This document shows positions 54,140 through 64,000 of a stretch of 64,000 bases of DNA, in pieces. Positions within the stretch are counted from its first letter, which is position 1. Each line of letters begins with the position of its first letter. Made by a program: the position numbers and the translations under genes. The notes under the pieces are model-generated. The model was given only the letters and a program-made list of their open reading frames with translations. It was not told where the DNA came from and did no database searches. The stretch is from Adiantum capillus-veneris (lineage: Eukaryota > Streptophyta > Polypodiopsida > Polypodiales > Pteridaceae): the NCBI GenBank assembly GCA_014529385.2, contig CM043944.1, forward strand, positions 76,529,884-76,593,883, written 5' to 3'.

Positions 54140-56370
54140 TGTGGATATTTTAGCATGCTAGGGAAAGCGGCTCAAACTTATGTTCGAACCTCGCCTACAT
54201 ATGCTATTGTAGCAAGTTTGGCTTAATGACATCCTTGTGGCTACTTAGGGAAAGAGGCTCGAGCTTAAGGTCGAACCTTGCCTACATATGCTAATATAGA
54301 AAGTCTGCCTTGAACTTAAGTTTGAGCCTCAACTGTATATGTTACTTTAGCACGAGCGTGTAAGGTTAGCCTCATGACATCTGTGTGGCTACCAATGACA
54401 GTAGGCTCAAACTTAAGTTTGATCCTCACCTGCATATACTAGAGAAGCACCATCATGTAGGGCTTGTTGCTACCAAGGGCATAGAAGAACACCTTTAGGC
54501 TCGATCTTAAGTCGAGCCTCAAGTGCATATTGTTTAGAACTAGGATGCAAGGCTTGCCTCCTAACATCCTTGTAGCTACCAATGGAAAGAGCCTTGCTTG
54601 CAGTGTAGCCCTACTATGCAAGGGCACAGCCTCATGACATCCTTGTTTCTATCAAGGACATGGCAAAATATCTCTAGACTCAAGATAAAGTTTGAGTATT
54701 TCATACTGTAGCGCTAGGGTGAAAGGTTAGCCTCGTGAAATCCTTATAGCTACTAAGGTCATAGAATAGCATCCTTGTGGAAAACAATAGGAAAAGGCTT
54801 GCACTTAAGTATAGACCTTGCCTACAAATGTCAGTATAGCACTACGATGCATGTATAACTTCATGACATCCATGTGGATACCAAAGGAAAAGAAAAACAC
54901 TTTAAGGCTCGAGCTTAAGTTCTAGGCTCAACTGTATAAGCTATTGTAGCACTAGGGAGTAAGTCTAGACTCATCATTTAGAGATACTAATTCCAGGAGG
55001 CTCGAACTTAAGTTTGATCCTCACTTGCATAGGCTAGTGTAGCACTAGAATGCAAGGCTAGCTTAATGCCATCCTTGTGGCTACCATGGGTATAGAATAG
55101 CACCTTAAGTTCAAGCCTCATTTTCATATGCTACTGTAGCACTAGGATGCAAGGCTTTCCTCATGACATCCTTGTTCTACTAAGGGCAAGAGGCTCGAAC
55201 TTAAGTTTGAGCCTTGCCTACATATGCTAGTATAGCACTAGCATGAAAGTCTAGCTTCATGAAATCCTTGTGGATACCAAGGGAACAAAACAACACCTTG
55301 AGGTTCAAACTTAAGTTTAAGCCTCAATTGCATTTGGTATTGTAGCACCGGTGTGTAAGGCTAGCCAAGGGATATCCTTGTGGCTACTTAGGGAAAGAGG
55401 CTTGAACTTAAGTTCGAACCTCGCCTACATATGCTAGTATAGCAAGTCTAACTTAATGAAATCCTTGTGGATACTTAGGGAAAGTGGCTCAAATTTAAGT
55501 TCGAACCTTGCCTACATATGCTATTGTAGGCTAGCTTAATGAAATCCTTATGGCTTCTTAGGGAAAGAGGCTCAAACTTAAGTTTGAACCTTGCCTACTT
55601 ATGCTAGTATAGCAAGTCTAACTTAATGACATCCTTGTGTCTACTTAGGGAAAGCGGCTCAAATTTAAGTTCGAACCTTGCCTACATATGCTATTGTAGC
55701 AAGTCTGGCTTAATGACATCCTTGTGGCTACTTAGGGAAAGAGGCTCAAGCTTAAGTTCAAAGCTTGCCTACATATGCTAATATAGCAAGTCTGCCTTGA
55801 ACTTAAGTTTGAGCCTCAACTGTATATGCTACTTTAGCACTAGGGTGTAAGTTAACCTCATGATATCTGTGTGGCTACCAATGTCAGTAAGCTCAAACTT
55901 AAGTTCGATCCTCACTTGCATATACTAGAGTAGCACCAGCATGTAGGGCTTGTTGATACCAAGGACATAGAAGAATACCTTTAGGCTCGATCTTAAGTTC
56001 AAGACTCAAGTGCATATTCTTTAGCATTAGGATGCAAGGCTTGCCTCATGACATCCTTGTGGCTAGCCTTATTTGCATATGCTATTGTAGCACTAGGGTG
56101 TAAGGCTAGCCAAGGGACATCCTTGTGGCTACCAAAGGCAAGAGGCTCGAGCTTAAGTTCGAGCCTCACCTAGATATGTTAGTATAGAACTATCATGAAA
56201 ATCTAGATTCACTAAGTCCTTTTAGGATTCATGCAAGAATAGAAAAACACTTAGGATTGAACTTAAGTCTAGCCTCATGGCATCCTTCTGGTTACAGTGA
56301 CAAGAGGCTCAAACTTAAGTTTGATCCCCACTTGCATATTGAGTGTAGCACTAGCATGGAAGGCTAGCAT
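54140..56370. repeat. Satellite-like array with palindromic GGCTC...GAGCC core
   Basis: At least 20 units of roughly 85-110 bp contain GGCTCGAACTTAAGTT followed by (C/T)GA(A/G)CC, then CTNGCCTACATATGCTA, GTATAGCACTAG, ATGCAAGGCTAGCCTCATGA and CATCCTTGTGGCTACC. The core is a palindrome centred on CTTAAG, perfect in several units (for example near 55190 and 56150). Flanking parts vary more than the core. Confidence 0.85.
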
Positions 56371-56374
56371 GATG

Positions 56375-57006
56375 TGTCATAATAATCAATATCTAATTCT
56401 CCTAAATGATTTTCTCATATTAAACTGATCATTTAATGTGGGGAAGTTCCAGGGGAGAAAAAGCTAGAATATTGGTTAAGCTAGCAGACCGGCCACAATA
56501 GGGATCCAAAGGAGGGAAAATAGGGATCCAAAAGGGGGGCCATCTGCAAAAGAGCCATGTGTAACAATGGGCTAAAAAGACCCTAAGGTTCAGCCCATTA
56601 AGACTTCCAAAATGCTAAGGTTCCAAATTTCAAAGGCTATGTCCAAAGGTCAACCCTAGGGGAATTGGATGCTTTGTGTGTGTAAAAAAAGTCTTTGCAT
56701 ATCCCTACATGGGAGGGGGCGAGCCTTTCTTCTAGGGGATGAGAGAGAAAGCCACACACACACAAGCTCCCTTTACACAAAGGGAATGAGGGACACATGT
56801 CAGCTCCCTAGGCCAGATGCCCACAAGGTGTATCCAGCTCCTATTGGATGGCCTTAGAGGTGGACCAATGAGAATTAGGCTAGAGTAAATCTAGTTTAAT
56901 TAATTTAAAAACACTTAATAAAAAGAACCAATGAAAATTAAGTCTCCTGGATGATTATTGGACAGCTTGTGAAGGGGTCCAATAGGAATTGAGCAGCCCA
57001 ATGGGC
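56375..57006 (+). repeat. Gypsy LTR, left part (same family as 24561-26097)
   Basis: It starts TGTCATAATAATCAATATC, with TCATTTAATGTGGGG and GACACATGTCAG blocks that match the reversed LTR at 24561-26097. It is interrupted at 57006 by another LTR element and resumes at 60071. Confidence 0.75.
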
Positions 57007-57090
57007 TGTTAGGAAATAAGACGTAGCTAAATAGATAATTGAGTAGATTACTTAATGGAGAGAGACAGATTTATATACACGAGATTATAG

Positions 57091-57153
<63 letters not shown>

Positions 57154-57770
57154 CACGATATACGTGGTTCACCCAATGTGGGCTACGTCCACGGGAAAGC
57201 AGCCACTCAATGGCTTTAGTACTTCCAAACAAGAAGTAGTTTACAAAGGGATTATACCCTTAATGGAGCTCCCGCCTTGCTTCACTCTCACCACCTCACA
57301 CTCACCTTGTTGCATCAACTTCACACTATGAAATGTGTGTAGAAATGGCCTCCTTTTATAGGCCAAAAGGGCTGCCCTCTCTTATGAGAGACAGCCATGT
57401 GTAGCCGCCCTTGTACGAATAAGTCCAAATCGGACCCTCCAATCCGCCCATGTGTGGCCGCCCTTGAGAAGACAAGTCCGCTTTTGAATTCGGCCACCGG
57501 CCATTGGCCATTGACTTCCGACCACCGGCCACCGGCCACCGGCCATTGACTTCCGACCACCGGCCATCGGCCATTGACTACTGGACACCGACCAACCGAC
57601 CGGTTGTTTTCCGACCACTTTTCGGCCGCCGTCCGGCCATAATATTCCGGCAAAAAAGAATATTCGGGCGTAGAGTATTCTTTCTGGCGAAAAAGAATAT
57701 TCCGATCAGTTGTTTTCCGACCACTTTCCGGCCGCCGTCCGGCCATAATATTCCGGCGTAGAATATTCTT
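57007..57770 (-). repeat. LTR copy 1 of the nested element
   Basis: It matches 59271 onward for about 650 bp and then becomes rearranged: an AATATTC/CCGGC-rich segment is duplicated at about 57600-57770. It contains a (GA)n run (57095-57149) and a GGCCACCGGCCATTGACTTCC minisatellite at about 57496-57590. Confidence 0.7.
57095..57149 (+). repeat. (GA)n microsatellite in LTR copy 1
   Basis: 55 bp here versus about 23 bp at the same place in the other LTR (59357-59379), so the tract has changed length since insertion. Confidence 0.9.
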
Positions 57771-58800
57771 TGGCATGATCGTTGAGTAGAGGCCTAGCAT
57801 ATACATCGCCCTCTCATGGAGTAGAGGCTCAATGCACTCAACAACCACACACGTTCCACGCTTTAAGCACGTGTGCAAAGCACAACAAGTGGTAAACATG
57901 CAGACAAGCAATGAGAAAACATATAGTGCAACTGCATCAAAAGCAGCACCACATCCCGCGCATGCACAAGAGCCTCCAGTACAAATTGCAAACATTGATC
58001 CTTAGGTACTTTGGGAGGGAGTGCCATAAAGGCAGTGTGACCCATTAACTCAACCTTCTCTTAGCCGAGCACAAAATAAAAGTTCCCATATTCCTTCTCA
58101 ATCTCAATCTGGCACAAAGCTAAGGAGCTCTACACATTAACAATTCATATTAGTATTGCATTACACACTATAATGACAAAAGAATGAAAGAACAATTAGT
58201 ATAACACTATAACAACAAAATAACCAGAAAAAACTTCCAAGAAGCATACATGATGAACATGCAGTCTCAAATGCATTATTTGGCCCTAAGACTCTAATGG
58301 TGTCCTCCCCATCCTTAGACCCTAGAGGCTAGAACCTGTTGGCTGTCAATGCAAAGCACTTATTGAAAATACAAAATCCCTCTCATCCAAGAATTGAAAA
58401 GATGTGAAAAAACAAGAATGCACCTTTAAAATAAAACAATGTAGCACATATATATATATATATATATATCCTATGTCCTAAGCATGTTCATTGTAATGAA
58501 AAAAAACCAGTGGATATAGTAGCCGGGAGAGAGGGCACCCCAATTAGATCCTACAACAATGAAGCAATTCAACAAGCACACCAACAAGCAAAAATTAAGG
58601 AAACGCACAGAACAAAATAAACCACATGCATGATGCAAGAACAAAACAAGCACATGCACAACACTCACATAACTTAGATTAGGATGTGTAATAGCAAATC
58701 AAGGATTTAGCAGAAATATCTAGAGCAGAGTGTAAACCACGGGAGACCATTAGAGACCATAGTTAAAGAGGTTCCACACACTTACTCCGACTCTAGTTTA
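57771..58800. other. Interior of the nested element, non-coding
   Basis: No primer site, gag or pol motif found. A (TA)n run lies at 58449-58470. Confidence 0.45.
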
Positions 58801-58803
58801 AAA

Positions 58804-59217
58804 ATGTCTTCCTTTTCTACTTATTTAGGTATTGGAACCTTGCTCAAGTTTAAACATATATTGATATTCTATAAGATCAACAAGCATGGGGGTCAGATTT
58901 ATTTCGATCCTAATGAGGAACATTTGGTTAGAGTCGATGACCACACTATTGAATTTGAAGAGGAGGTTAGAGCTAATAGACTAGAAACCTTTTACATGGA
59001 TCAAAACAGAGTGCAATATCTAAAAATTGGAGATCTTGACATTGTGGACAAATGGGGGTTGGAAGTTGATACATTGATTCTTAACATGATCACCGAAGAG
59101 GGGCCACCAATGCTAGAGTTAAAAGGGTATGATCAAGTAGATGTCAAACCTCTAAAATGTATACCGACGATTGATAACCCAAGACTTGGAGTTTATGTTG
59201 GGAGGATAATAATGTAA
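58804..59217 (+). CDS. 137-codon ORF of unknown function in the nested element
   Basis: An uninterrupted frame reads LLKFKHILIFYKINKHGGQI, EEHLVRVDDHTIEFEEEVRA, RVQYLKIGDLDIVDKWGLEV and DTLILNMITEEGPPMLELKG, ending in TAA at 59215-59217. It looks like a globular acidic protein. It is opposite to the presumed transcription direction of the surrounding element. I do not recognise it; it could be a captured host or viral-like fragment. Confidence 0.35.
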   Translation: MSSFSTYLGIGTLLKFKHILIFYKINKHGGQIYFDPNEEHLVRVDDHTIEFEEEVRANRLETFYMDQNRVQYLKIGDLDIVDKWGLEVDTLILNMITEEGPPMLELKGYDQVDVKPLKCIPTIDNPRLGVYVGRIIM

Positions 59218-59270
59218 CAAATTTAATGTGGATAGATCATGCAAAACTAGGGCTATTAACACCCTTGAAA

Positions 59271-60070
59271 TGTTAGGAAATAAGACGTAGCTAAATAGAT
59301 AATTGAGTAGATTAATTAATGGAGAGAGACAGATTTATATACACGAGATTATAGAGTAGAGAGAGAGAGAGAGAGAGAGTACACACGATATACGTGGTTC
59401 ACCCAATGTGGGCTACGTCCATGGGAAAGCAACCACTCAATGGCTTTAGTACTTCAAAACAAGAAGTAGTTTACAAAGGGATTATACCCTTAATGGAGCT
59501 CCCGCCTTGCTTCACTCTCACCACCTCACACTCACCTTGTTGCATCAACTTCACACTATGAAATGTGTGTAGAAATGGCCTCCTTTTATAGGCCAAAAGG
59601 GCTGCCCTCTCTTATGAGAGACAGCCATGTGTAGCCGCCCTTGTGCGAATAAGTCCAAATCGGACCCTCCAATCCGCCCATGTGTGGCTACCCTTGAGAA
59701 GACAAGTCCGCTTTTGAATTCGGCCACCGGCCATTGGCCATTGACTTCCGACCACCGGCCACCGGCCATTGACTTCCAACCACCGGCCATCGGCCATTGA
59801 CTACCGGACACCGGCCAACCGACCGTTTGTTTTCCGACCACTTTCCGGCTGCCGTCCGGCCATATTATTCCGGCGAAAAAGAATATTCCGGCGAAAAAAA
59901 AGTCTCCCCGAGGCCTTTAAAGTTGCCCCTGATTCTTGTTCGTGAAAATTTTGGTTTCCGGTGAGTGATTTTCCTTCACGCACGATGGCTTCTCCTCATA
60001 ATGGGGGCCTTACAAATGTGCGCTTTTACCACAGAAAATTACAAGGGTAAATCAGGCTCCATACTTAACA
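59271..60070 (-). repeat. LTR copy 2 of the nested element
   Basis: About 800 bp, from TGTTAGGAAATAAGACG to CATACTTAACA. It carries the minus-strand TATA box and a shorter version of the GGCCACCGGCC minisatellite. Confidence 0.75.
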
Positions 60071-61035
60071 TGGGCTACTTAATTCCTATTGGTCAGAATG
60101 GGGAAAGGTCCAATGGGGTTTAATTCTTTTAAATCAATTAAGTTTAATTGATTAAGCTCTCACAAAAGGGGAAAGGGAGACACATGTCAGAAGGCTATCA
60201 CTTATGCTGCTTAATAGCCATTGGCTTGACTTGGGGAGGTCCAATGGGGAGCCTGCAAGAGTAAATAGCAAGAGGGATCGCCCAAGAGAGAGAGGGGGCT
60301 GATTTTTGCAAGGCATTATCACACACACACTCACACAATCTCATGTGTGAAGAAAGAGAAGACTATCTCTTCCCAAGCTTTAATGGAGAGCTCATCACCT
60401 ACTCCAAGCTTGTGAGATAGAAGCCTACATCGACACACTCTTGGCTTGTGGATGCAAATCCAACCAAGAGCCAAGATTCAATGCATGCTCATCTCCTCTA
60501 TCAAGCTAATTACTAAGATGAAGCTATGCTAATATGAGTGATTATGTGAGGAGATGTACATCTTTCTCGTAAGATACTCCTTCTTCCTCTCAATCTACTC
60601 TCATACCTTGCTAGCTGTCACCATCTTCGAAGGTGTGTGAGGTCTTGGGTTTGAGAACGGGGATAATTAAAGTTGTGTTTAGTAAGTGTTTTGCTTAGTG
60701 CATGAAGCTTTCATCTTCATTGCACTAGCTAGTCTTGAAGGAACACAAAGAATTGTATTGTACAATGTCTCTCTTGATGGGAGAAACCATAATACAAAGC
60801 CTTTTAGAGGGGGGACCGGCTCCATGCAAATCCGGTCTTCAACTGTTGTCAATAGCTTAATTTCTCTCTCTTTTGAAAGTATTGTTGATGCTATCTAACT
60901 AGGTGTTATGCTTTTTGTTGCTCTCTCCACCCAAGCACTCTTGTAATTCTCATTAGGAATCTATTCTAATGAAATGCCCACTATGTTCATGCTAATTTCC
61001 GCTACACACAAGTTTTTAGGCCATTAAATGTTACA
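60071..61035 (+). repeat. Gypsy LTR, right part
   Basis: It continues the LTR broken at 57006, starting with the duplicated TGGGC. It holds TGCATGAAGCTTTCATC, ACAATGTCTCTCTTGATGGG and AGAGGGGGGACCGGCTCCA, whose reverse complements occur at about 24745-24960. It ends CCATTAAATGTTACA. Confidence 0.75.
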
Positions 61036-61036
61036 T

Positions 61037-61049
61037 TGATATCAGAGCA
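61037..61049 (+). promoter_or_regulatory. Primer binding site after the gypsy LTR
   Basis: TTGATATCAGAGCAC is one base away from the initiator-Met-type site TGGTATCAGAGC and directly follows the LTR, so this is a 5' LTR in plus orientation. Confidence 0.65.
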
Positions 61050-61099
61050 CAAGGTTTCTCTTTTCTTTCTCAAGAAGGGAGATCCTCAAGCTATCTATA

Positions 61100-61850
61100 A
61101 ATGGTTGGTATTATTAATTGCTGGAATTGGAGCTGATCTCTTGAGACAACTAATTCCAGTGCTGAAGGATTTCAGCTACTTAGAGTAGGAATAGTTCAGA
61201 CAGCAGACTAGAGAGAAATCAGTGACTATACTGAAATATGAATACTGAAATGAGAATCAGACTTAAAGACTGGAATGAAGTTTAGATTCAGATTCAGAAG
61301 ACTGTTGAGAAGTCAGTATCACTGGAATATATATATATATCATGATTGAGATTACAGTGAATATGATTACAGAGAAAGAAAGTGTAGCCGATAATACGGC
61401 CACTGATGCTCAAGTGCAATTATAGCTCAAAGCGCTAATACAAGTGATAACAATTGCCTCCCCGATATCAAAGTAATGGGCCCTATTTATATGCTTCGGG
61501 TTTACCGTAGTAATTACTCTAGTAATTACTAAGTGATTCACTACCGATCTTCTAAGAACACGTTCCCACATGGTGACGCGCCAGCCGTCTACATCCTTCC
61601 CTTCTTTCTTGAATTTTGGCAAGATTGCAATTTTTTTGAAAAATCCATTGTTTGGTTCTGATGTGGAACTGAAAAATCCATCGTCTGGTTTTGATGTTGA
61701 CAATCCATCTTCTGGTGGATTGTCAGAGTCTGACATTGAGAAGATGGTGAAGGATGCAGAGCTCTAGAAAAGAGCTCTATCTTTTCGAGAGGTAGCTGAA
61801 AAGGCCAAGGTGAAGCTATCATCTCTCCCTGCCTGCTGACAAGAAAAGTC
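61100..61850 (-). repeat. Probable 3' LTR region of a minus-strand element
   Basis: A minus-strand TATA box TATAAATAGGGCCC lies at about 61479-61491, about 480 bases after the end of a minus-strand coding region. A three-copy ~33-bp repeat (CCA-A-GATGGATTTTTC type) is at about 61640-61725. Borders could not be fixed; there is a TGG start candidate near 61104. Confidence 0.35.
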
Positions 61851-61970
61851 GCCCCTAAATTCTGAGATAGAACTACCTAGTATCCTTCCATTGGACCATC
61901 TTCCTTTTGCCCTTGCTCTTTGACCGTGTTGGTGCCTGAGAAGTCCTAGCATCAACATTCTCCTTCTGAA

Positions 61971-62699
61971 TCAGTTGGTAAATGGCCTTTGCTCAAGCTG
62001 ATCCCGCCAGTTTGTGGTCATCTCTACCTCATAAGGTGTGAGAGAATGATAGGTTTTGGTGTCAGGATCATAGAGTGTACGCCTGCCCTTGCTCAATCTG
62101 GTTCTGGCCAGTTTATGACAATGCGAAGCAGTATGGATCCATCCTTCGGGAAGAGGCTGATTGGTTTTGACGCGAGCTTCGAAAAGAATCTCAGCCATCT
62201 CCCTGTACTGTGGTGCCAACCCCGGCTTTGCTGCAATGTCTTTCTCAGGCAGTTTGGAAGATTCGACTGTGAGCTGTAGTAGCTGATTAGTAATCTTAGT
62301 CAATCCTCTGACCTGAATCTTCCACTGGCCCATACACAACTGAATCCTGTGTAGCTCTTCCTTCATTGCCTGGATGTCATTGATTTGAAGAGAATCATTG
62401 AGCAATGTCTGCCAAGTCTTCCATTCCATAGTTGATCGCTCATACCAATCCCTAAGCTCATCAGTTATTTTAAAATATGTGAGTCGATCAACTGGTTCTT
62501 GATGTTGAGGATACAGCGCTGGAAAAAATCTTGGCAACTCAGTTTCTCTTGCTGGAACAGCATACAAGAGAACTGGAGAATCAAGCACAAATTCCAGGAA
62601 ATTCAGAACTGCCTGGTTCTCTTGTTGCATCATCTTCCTAGTAATTCTTACTAACTGGAATAGGGTTCGGAGAGCAGTTGCCTCTGCTCCTACTGACAT
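61971..62699 (-). CDS. Accessory ORF of the minus-strand element, C-terminal part
   Basis: The 242-codon frame reads LRTLFQLVRITRKMMQQENQ, FLEFVLDSPVLLYAVPARET, DRLTYFKITDELRDWYERST, QLCMGQWKIQVRGLTKITNQ and YDPDTKTYHSLTPYEVEMTT, ending in a stop at 61971. No family recognised. Together with the two next ORFs it forms a long protein ending shortly before an LTR-like region, the same placement as the coiled-coil ORF of the 20-kb element. Confidence 0.4.
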   Translation of the reverse strand: MSVGAEATALRTLFQLVRITRKMMQQENQAVLNFLEFVLDSPVLLYAVPARETELPRFFPALYPQHQEPVDRLTYFKITDELRDWYERSTMEWKTWQTLLNDSLQINDIQAMKEELHRIQLCMGQWKIQVRGLTKITNQLLQLTVESSKLPEKDIAAKPGLAPQYREMAEILFEARVKTNQPLPEGWIHTASHCHKLARTRLSKGRRTLYDPDTKTYHSLTPYEVEMTTNWRDQLEQRPFTN

Positions 62700-62786
62700 T
62701 CGCGTTTGGGGTCCTCTGCTAGTGGCTGTCTAGTCCTCCAGGATAGCTTTCACTCTCTGGTCCAAAACACCTTTGGTAGTTTGCAG

Positions 62787-63409
62787 TTATACCAGAACAT
62801 CCTTAAGTTGGACCCTAACATCCTTCATGCAGCGGTAAGTTGGTTTGTTACCCAACAGAAGTTCCAGTTCTAGAGCTAAAGAGTGACAATCTGTAGTAGA
62901 CTGTCTTTGCCAGTGCGGGTTTACCACTTTCTCATCAGCATTGAGTATCCATTCTGGAACTCGTTCCAACAGTTGAACTGTACTGGGATGCGCAGGTAGT
63001 CTGCAGGCTTCTTTATCATGGAAAGCATCAGATTTCCAATGTTCCACCATTTCCCTGGATCCCACATATAATCTTTGGAACCTTTCTAAATCAGTCCATA
63101 GAGCATCATCCTCCAGATACTGTCTGGTGATGGAGGCTTTTTGATGTCTCAGCTGCTTATTCAAGGTAATGAGCTGCAATGAATGCTGATGATCATTCAC
63201 TGGTCCTTCATCCTTAACCTTCATTTTCCCTTTAGCCTCTCTGCTGTGATGGGACTGATTAGTTGGCTCATCTCCAGTGTTACTGGGCTGCTGTTCTTCA
63301 GTCTGCTGATGCCCCGACTATTGTTCAGTTTCCTGTCTTTCCTGCTGTTCCTTAGTCTGGTCTGGTTGGTCTGGCTATGACTGGCCTCCTTCATCTGGCC
63401 CTGTCCCAC
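62787..63409 (-). pseudogene. Accessory ORF of the minus-strand element, middle part
   Basis: Reading right to left: a low-complexity Gln/Glu/Pro segment (about 63230-63450) with stops, then LQLITLNKQLRHQKASITRQ, LYVGSREMVEHWKSDAFHDK and VNPHWQRQSTTDCHSLALEL. It is separated from the C-terminal part by two or three stops near 62730-62790. Confidence 0.4.
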
Positions 63410-64000
63410 CAGTACCAGGTCCTAGGGGTGGAGATGGTGGTGGGGCATCATCATCATCCTATGTATGCCCGGATTCTTGATCATCCTCCTCCTTATTAGC
63501 TTCATCTTCTTTCTTCTTCATCCTCCTCTGGGGATGTCTGATGCTCAATATAATCCATGATGGCTTGGTTCATCAGAGCATTGTTGAACTCACTCACCTT
63601 GTCCTGCAAATCACTTTGCAGACTTTCCATCAAGGACTTTAAATTTTCTAAATAAAAAACAGCATTGCCTGCGGGGTTCAAAATTTCAGACAAGCTATTG
63701 TAGATGTATCTGTCCGTCAGCGAACGCTTCAGAGCTGTATGGTGTAATATCAGCTTTCTAAATTCTGCCCGCTTCGTTCTGAGCCCCATTTCAGCTCGCT
63801 CGGTAGCTCTCGATGCTTCATTCCTTTGACTCTTTATGATCATAATTTCAGACTCAGCTTCAGCTAACGTTTTGTTCAACAACTCTTGAGCTCTTTCTGA
63901 TTGAGCTTCCAATACCCTGTGTTGTATGTTCTGCACTTCCTGGGCTTTCTGGAGTGTGGCAATCTGATGTTGTGCTTCTGCCAAGTCAGCTTTAAGCTTT
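63410..64000 (-). pseudogene. Accessory ORF of the minus-strand element, coiled-coil part (runs off the window)
   Basis: The frame entering from the right edge reads AEAQHQIATLQKAQEVQNIQ, LNKTLAEAESEIMIIKSQRN and ATERAEMGLRTKRAEFRKLI, a heptad-rich coiled coil. Then come FYLENLKSLMESLQSDLQDK and an acidic end (SPEEDEEERR), followed by a Pro/Gly-rich stretch. The order coiled coil, Pro-rich, globular differs slightly from the 20-kb element but is built from the same kinds of parts. Confidence 0.45.

Larger units (their letters stand above)
57007..60070 (-). mobile_element. Non-autonomous LTR element nested in the gypsy LTR
   Basis: Its ends are TGTTAGGAAATAAGACG and CCATACTTAACA, giving TGTTA...TAACA. 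The host sequence TGGGC is duplicated on both sides (57002-57006 and 60071-60075). Two direct copies of a ~650-800 bp LTR lie at its ends. A TATA box on the minus strand (CCTATAAAAGGAGG at about 59580-59593 and 57357-57370) indicates minus-strand transcription. The interior is only ~1.5 kb with no gag or pol, so it relies on other elements. Confidence 0.7.

Noticed and set aside
57321-57995. 224-codon minus-strand ORF with GGRWPVVGSQWPVAGG-type repeats
   Set aside because: It is a translation of the GC-rich LTR minisatellite; the second LTR copy breaks the frame, so it is not a gene.
61037-61049. tRNA gene
   Set aside because: It matches only the 12-base primer complement of a tRNA end next to an LTR, with no tRNA body; the same holds for 3290-3301 and 33783-33804.

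Overview
This window is nuclear DNA from a land plant with a large, repeat-rich genome. A fern or another non-seed plant is my best guess. The guess rests on Ty1/copia and Ty3/gypsy elements with plant-type primer sites, a CACTA (En/Spm) end, LINE fragments, a Penelope-like reverse transcriptase, very long CA/CT microsatellites and only eukaryotic-style broken reading frames. I found no convincing single-copy host gene, rRNA, tRNA or CRISPR array. Almost everything recognisable is a mobile element or a tandem repeat, and many elements are nested.

Left part (1-16.4 kb). A LINE endonuclease fragment (minus strand) is followed by a 1.34 kb non-autonomous element with TTAA ends of piggyBac type. 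Then come the 3' part of a CACTA element (degenerate transposase exons, GCGTCGCTAT subterminal repeats, end at 2970), a complete but mutated copia element with both LTRs (3064-7469) that lacks its integrase core, a second copia LTR/primer-site fragment on the minus strand (about 8.8 kb), minisatellites and microsatellites, and a LINE C-terminus (about 12.7 kb).

Middle part (16.4-33.1 kb). A Penelope-like retroelement locus lies between two roughly 100-bp (CA)n tracts. It has two minus-strand ORFs (an unknown ORF1 and a truncated RT), a 112-bp-arm hairpin cutting off the RT, and a 2.75 kb palindrome built around a tandem duplication. Next come a gypsy chromovirus 3' end (integrase tail, chromodomain, LTR) on the minus strand, a broken minus-strand gene resembling DUF7869-type transposon proteins (27.5-30.8 kb), and an array with a palindromic GGCTC...GAGCC core.

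Right part (33.1-64 kb). A 20.2 kb gypsy element (33109-53315) has LTRs, a tRNA-Asp-like primer site, a polypurine tract and a GTGTG target duplication. It is the most unusual object here. Its gag-protease block runs opposite to its pol block. Its integrase ORF carries a second retropepsin domain. A long coiled-coil accessory ORF sits before the 3' LTR. Copies of a 24-bp perfect palindrome recur every ~285 bp in both its leader and its 3' region. Downstream is a 2.2 kb satellite sharing the GGCTC palindrome seen at 31 kb. Then comes a gypsy LTR of the 24.6-26.1 kb family, split by another LTR element with a perfect TGGGC target duplication. The window ends in a minus-strand element with another coiled-coil accessory ORF.
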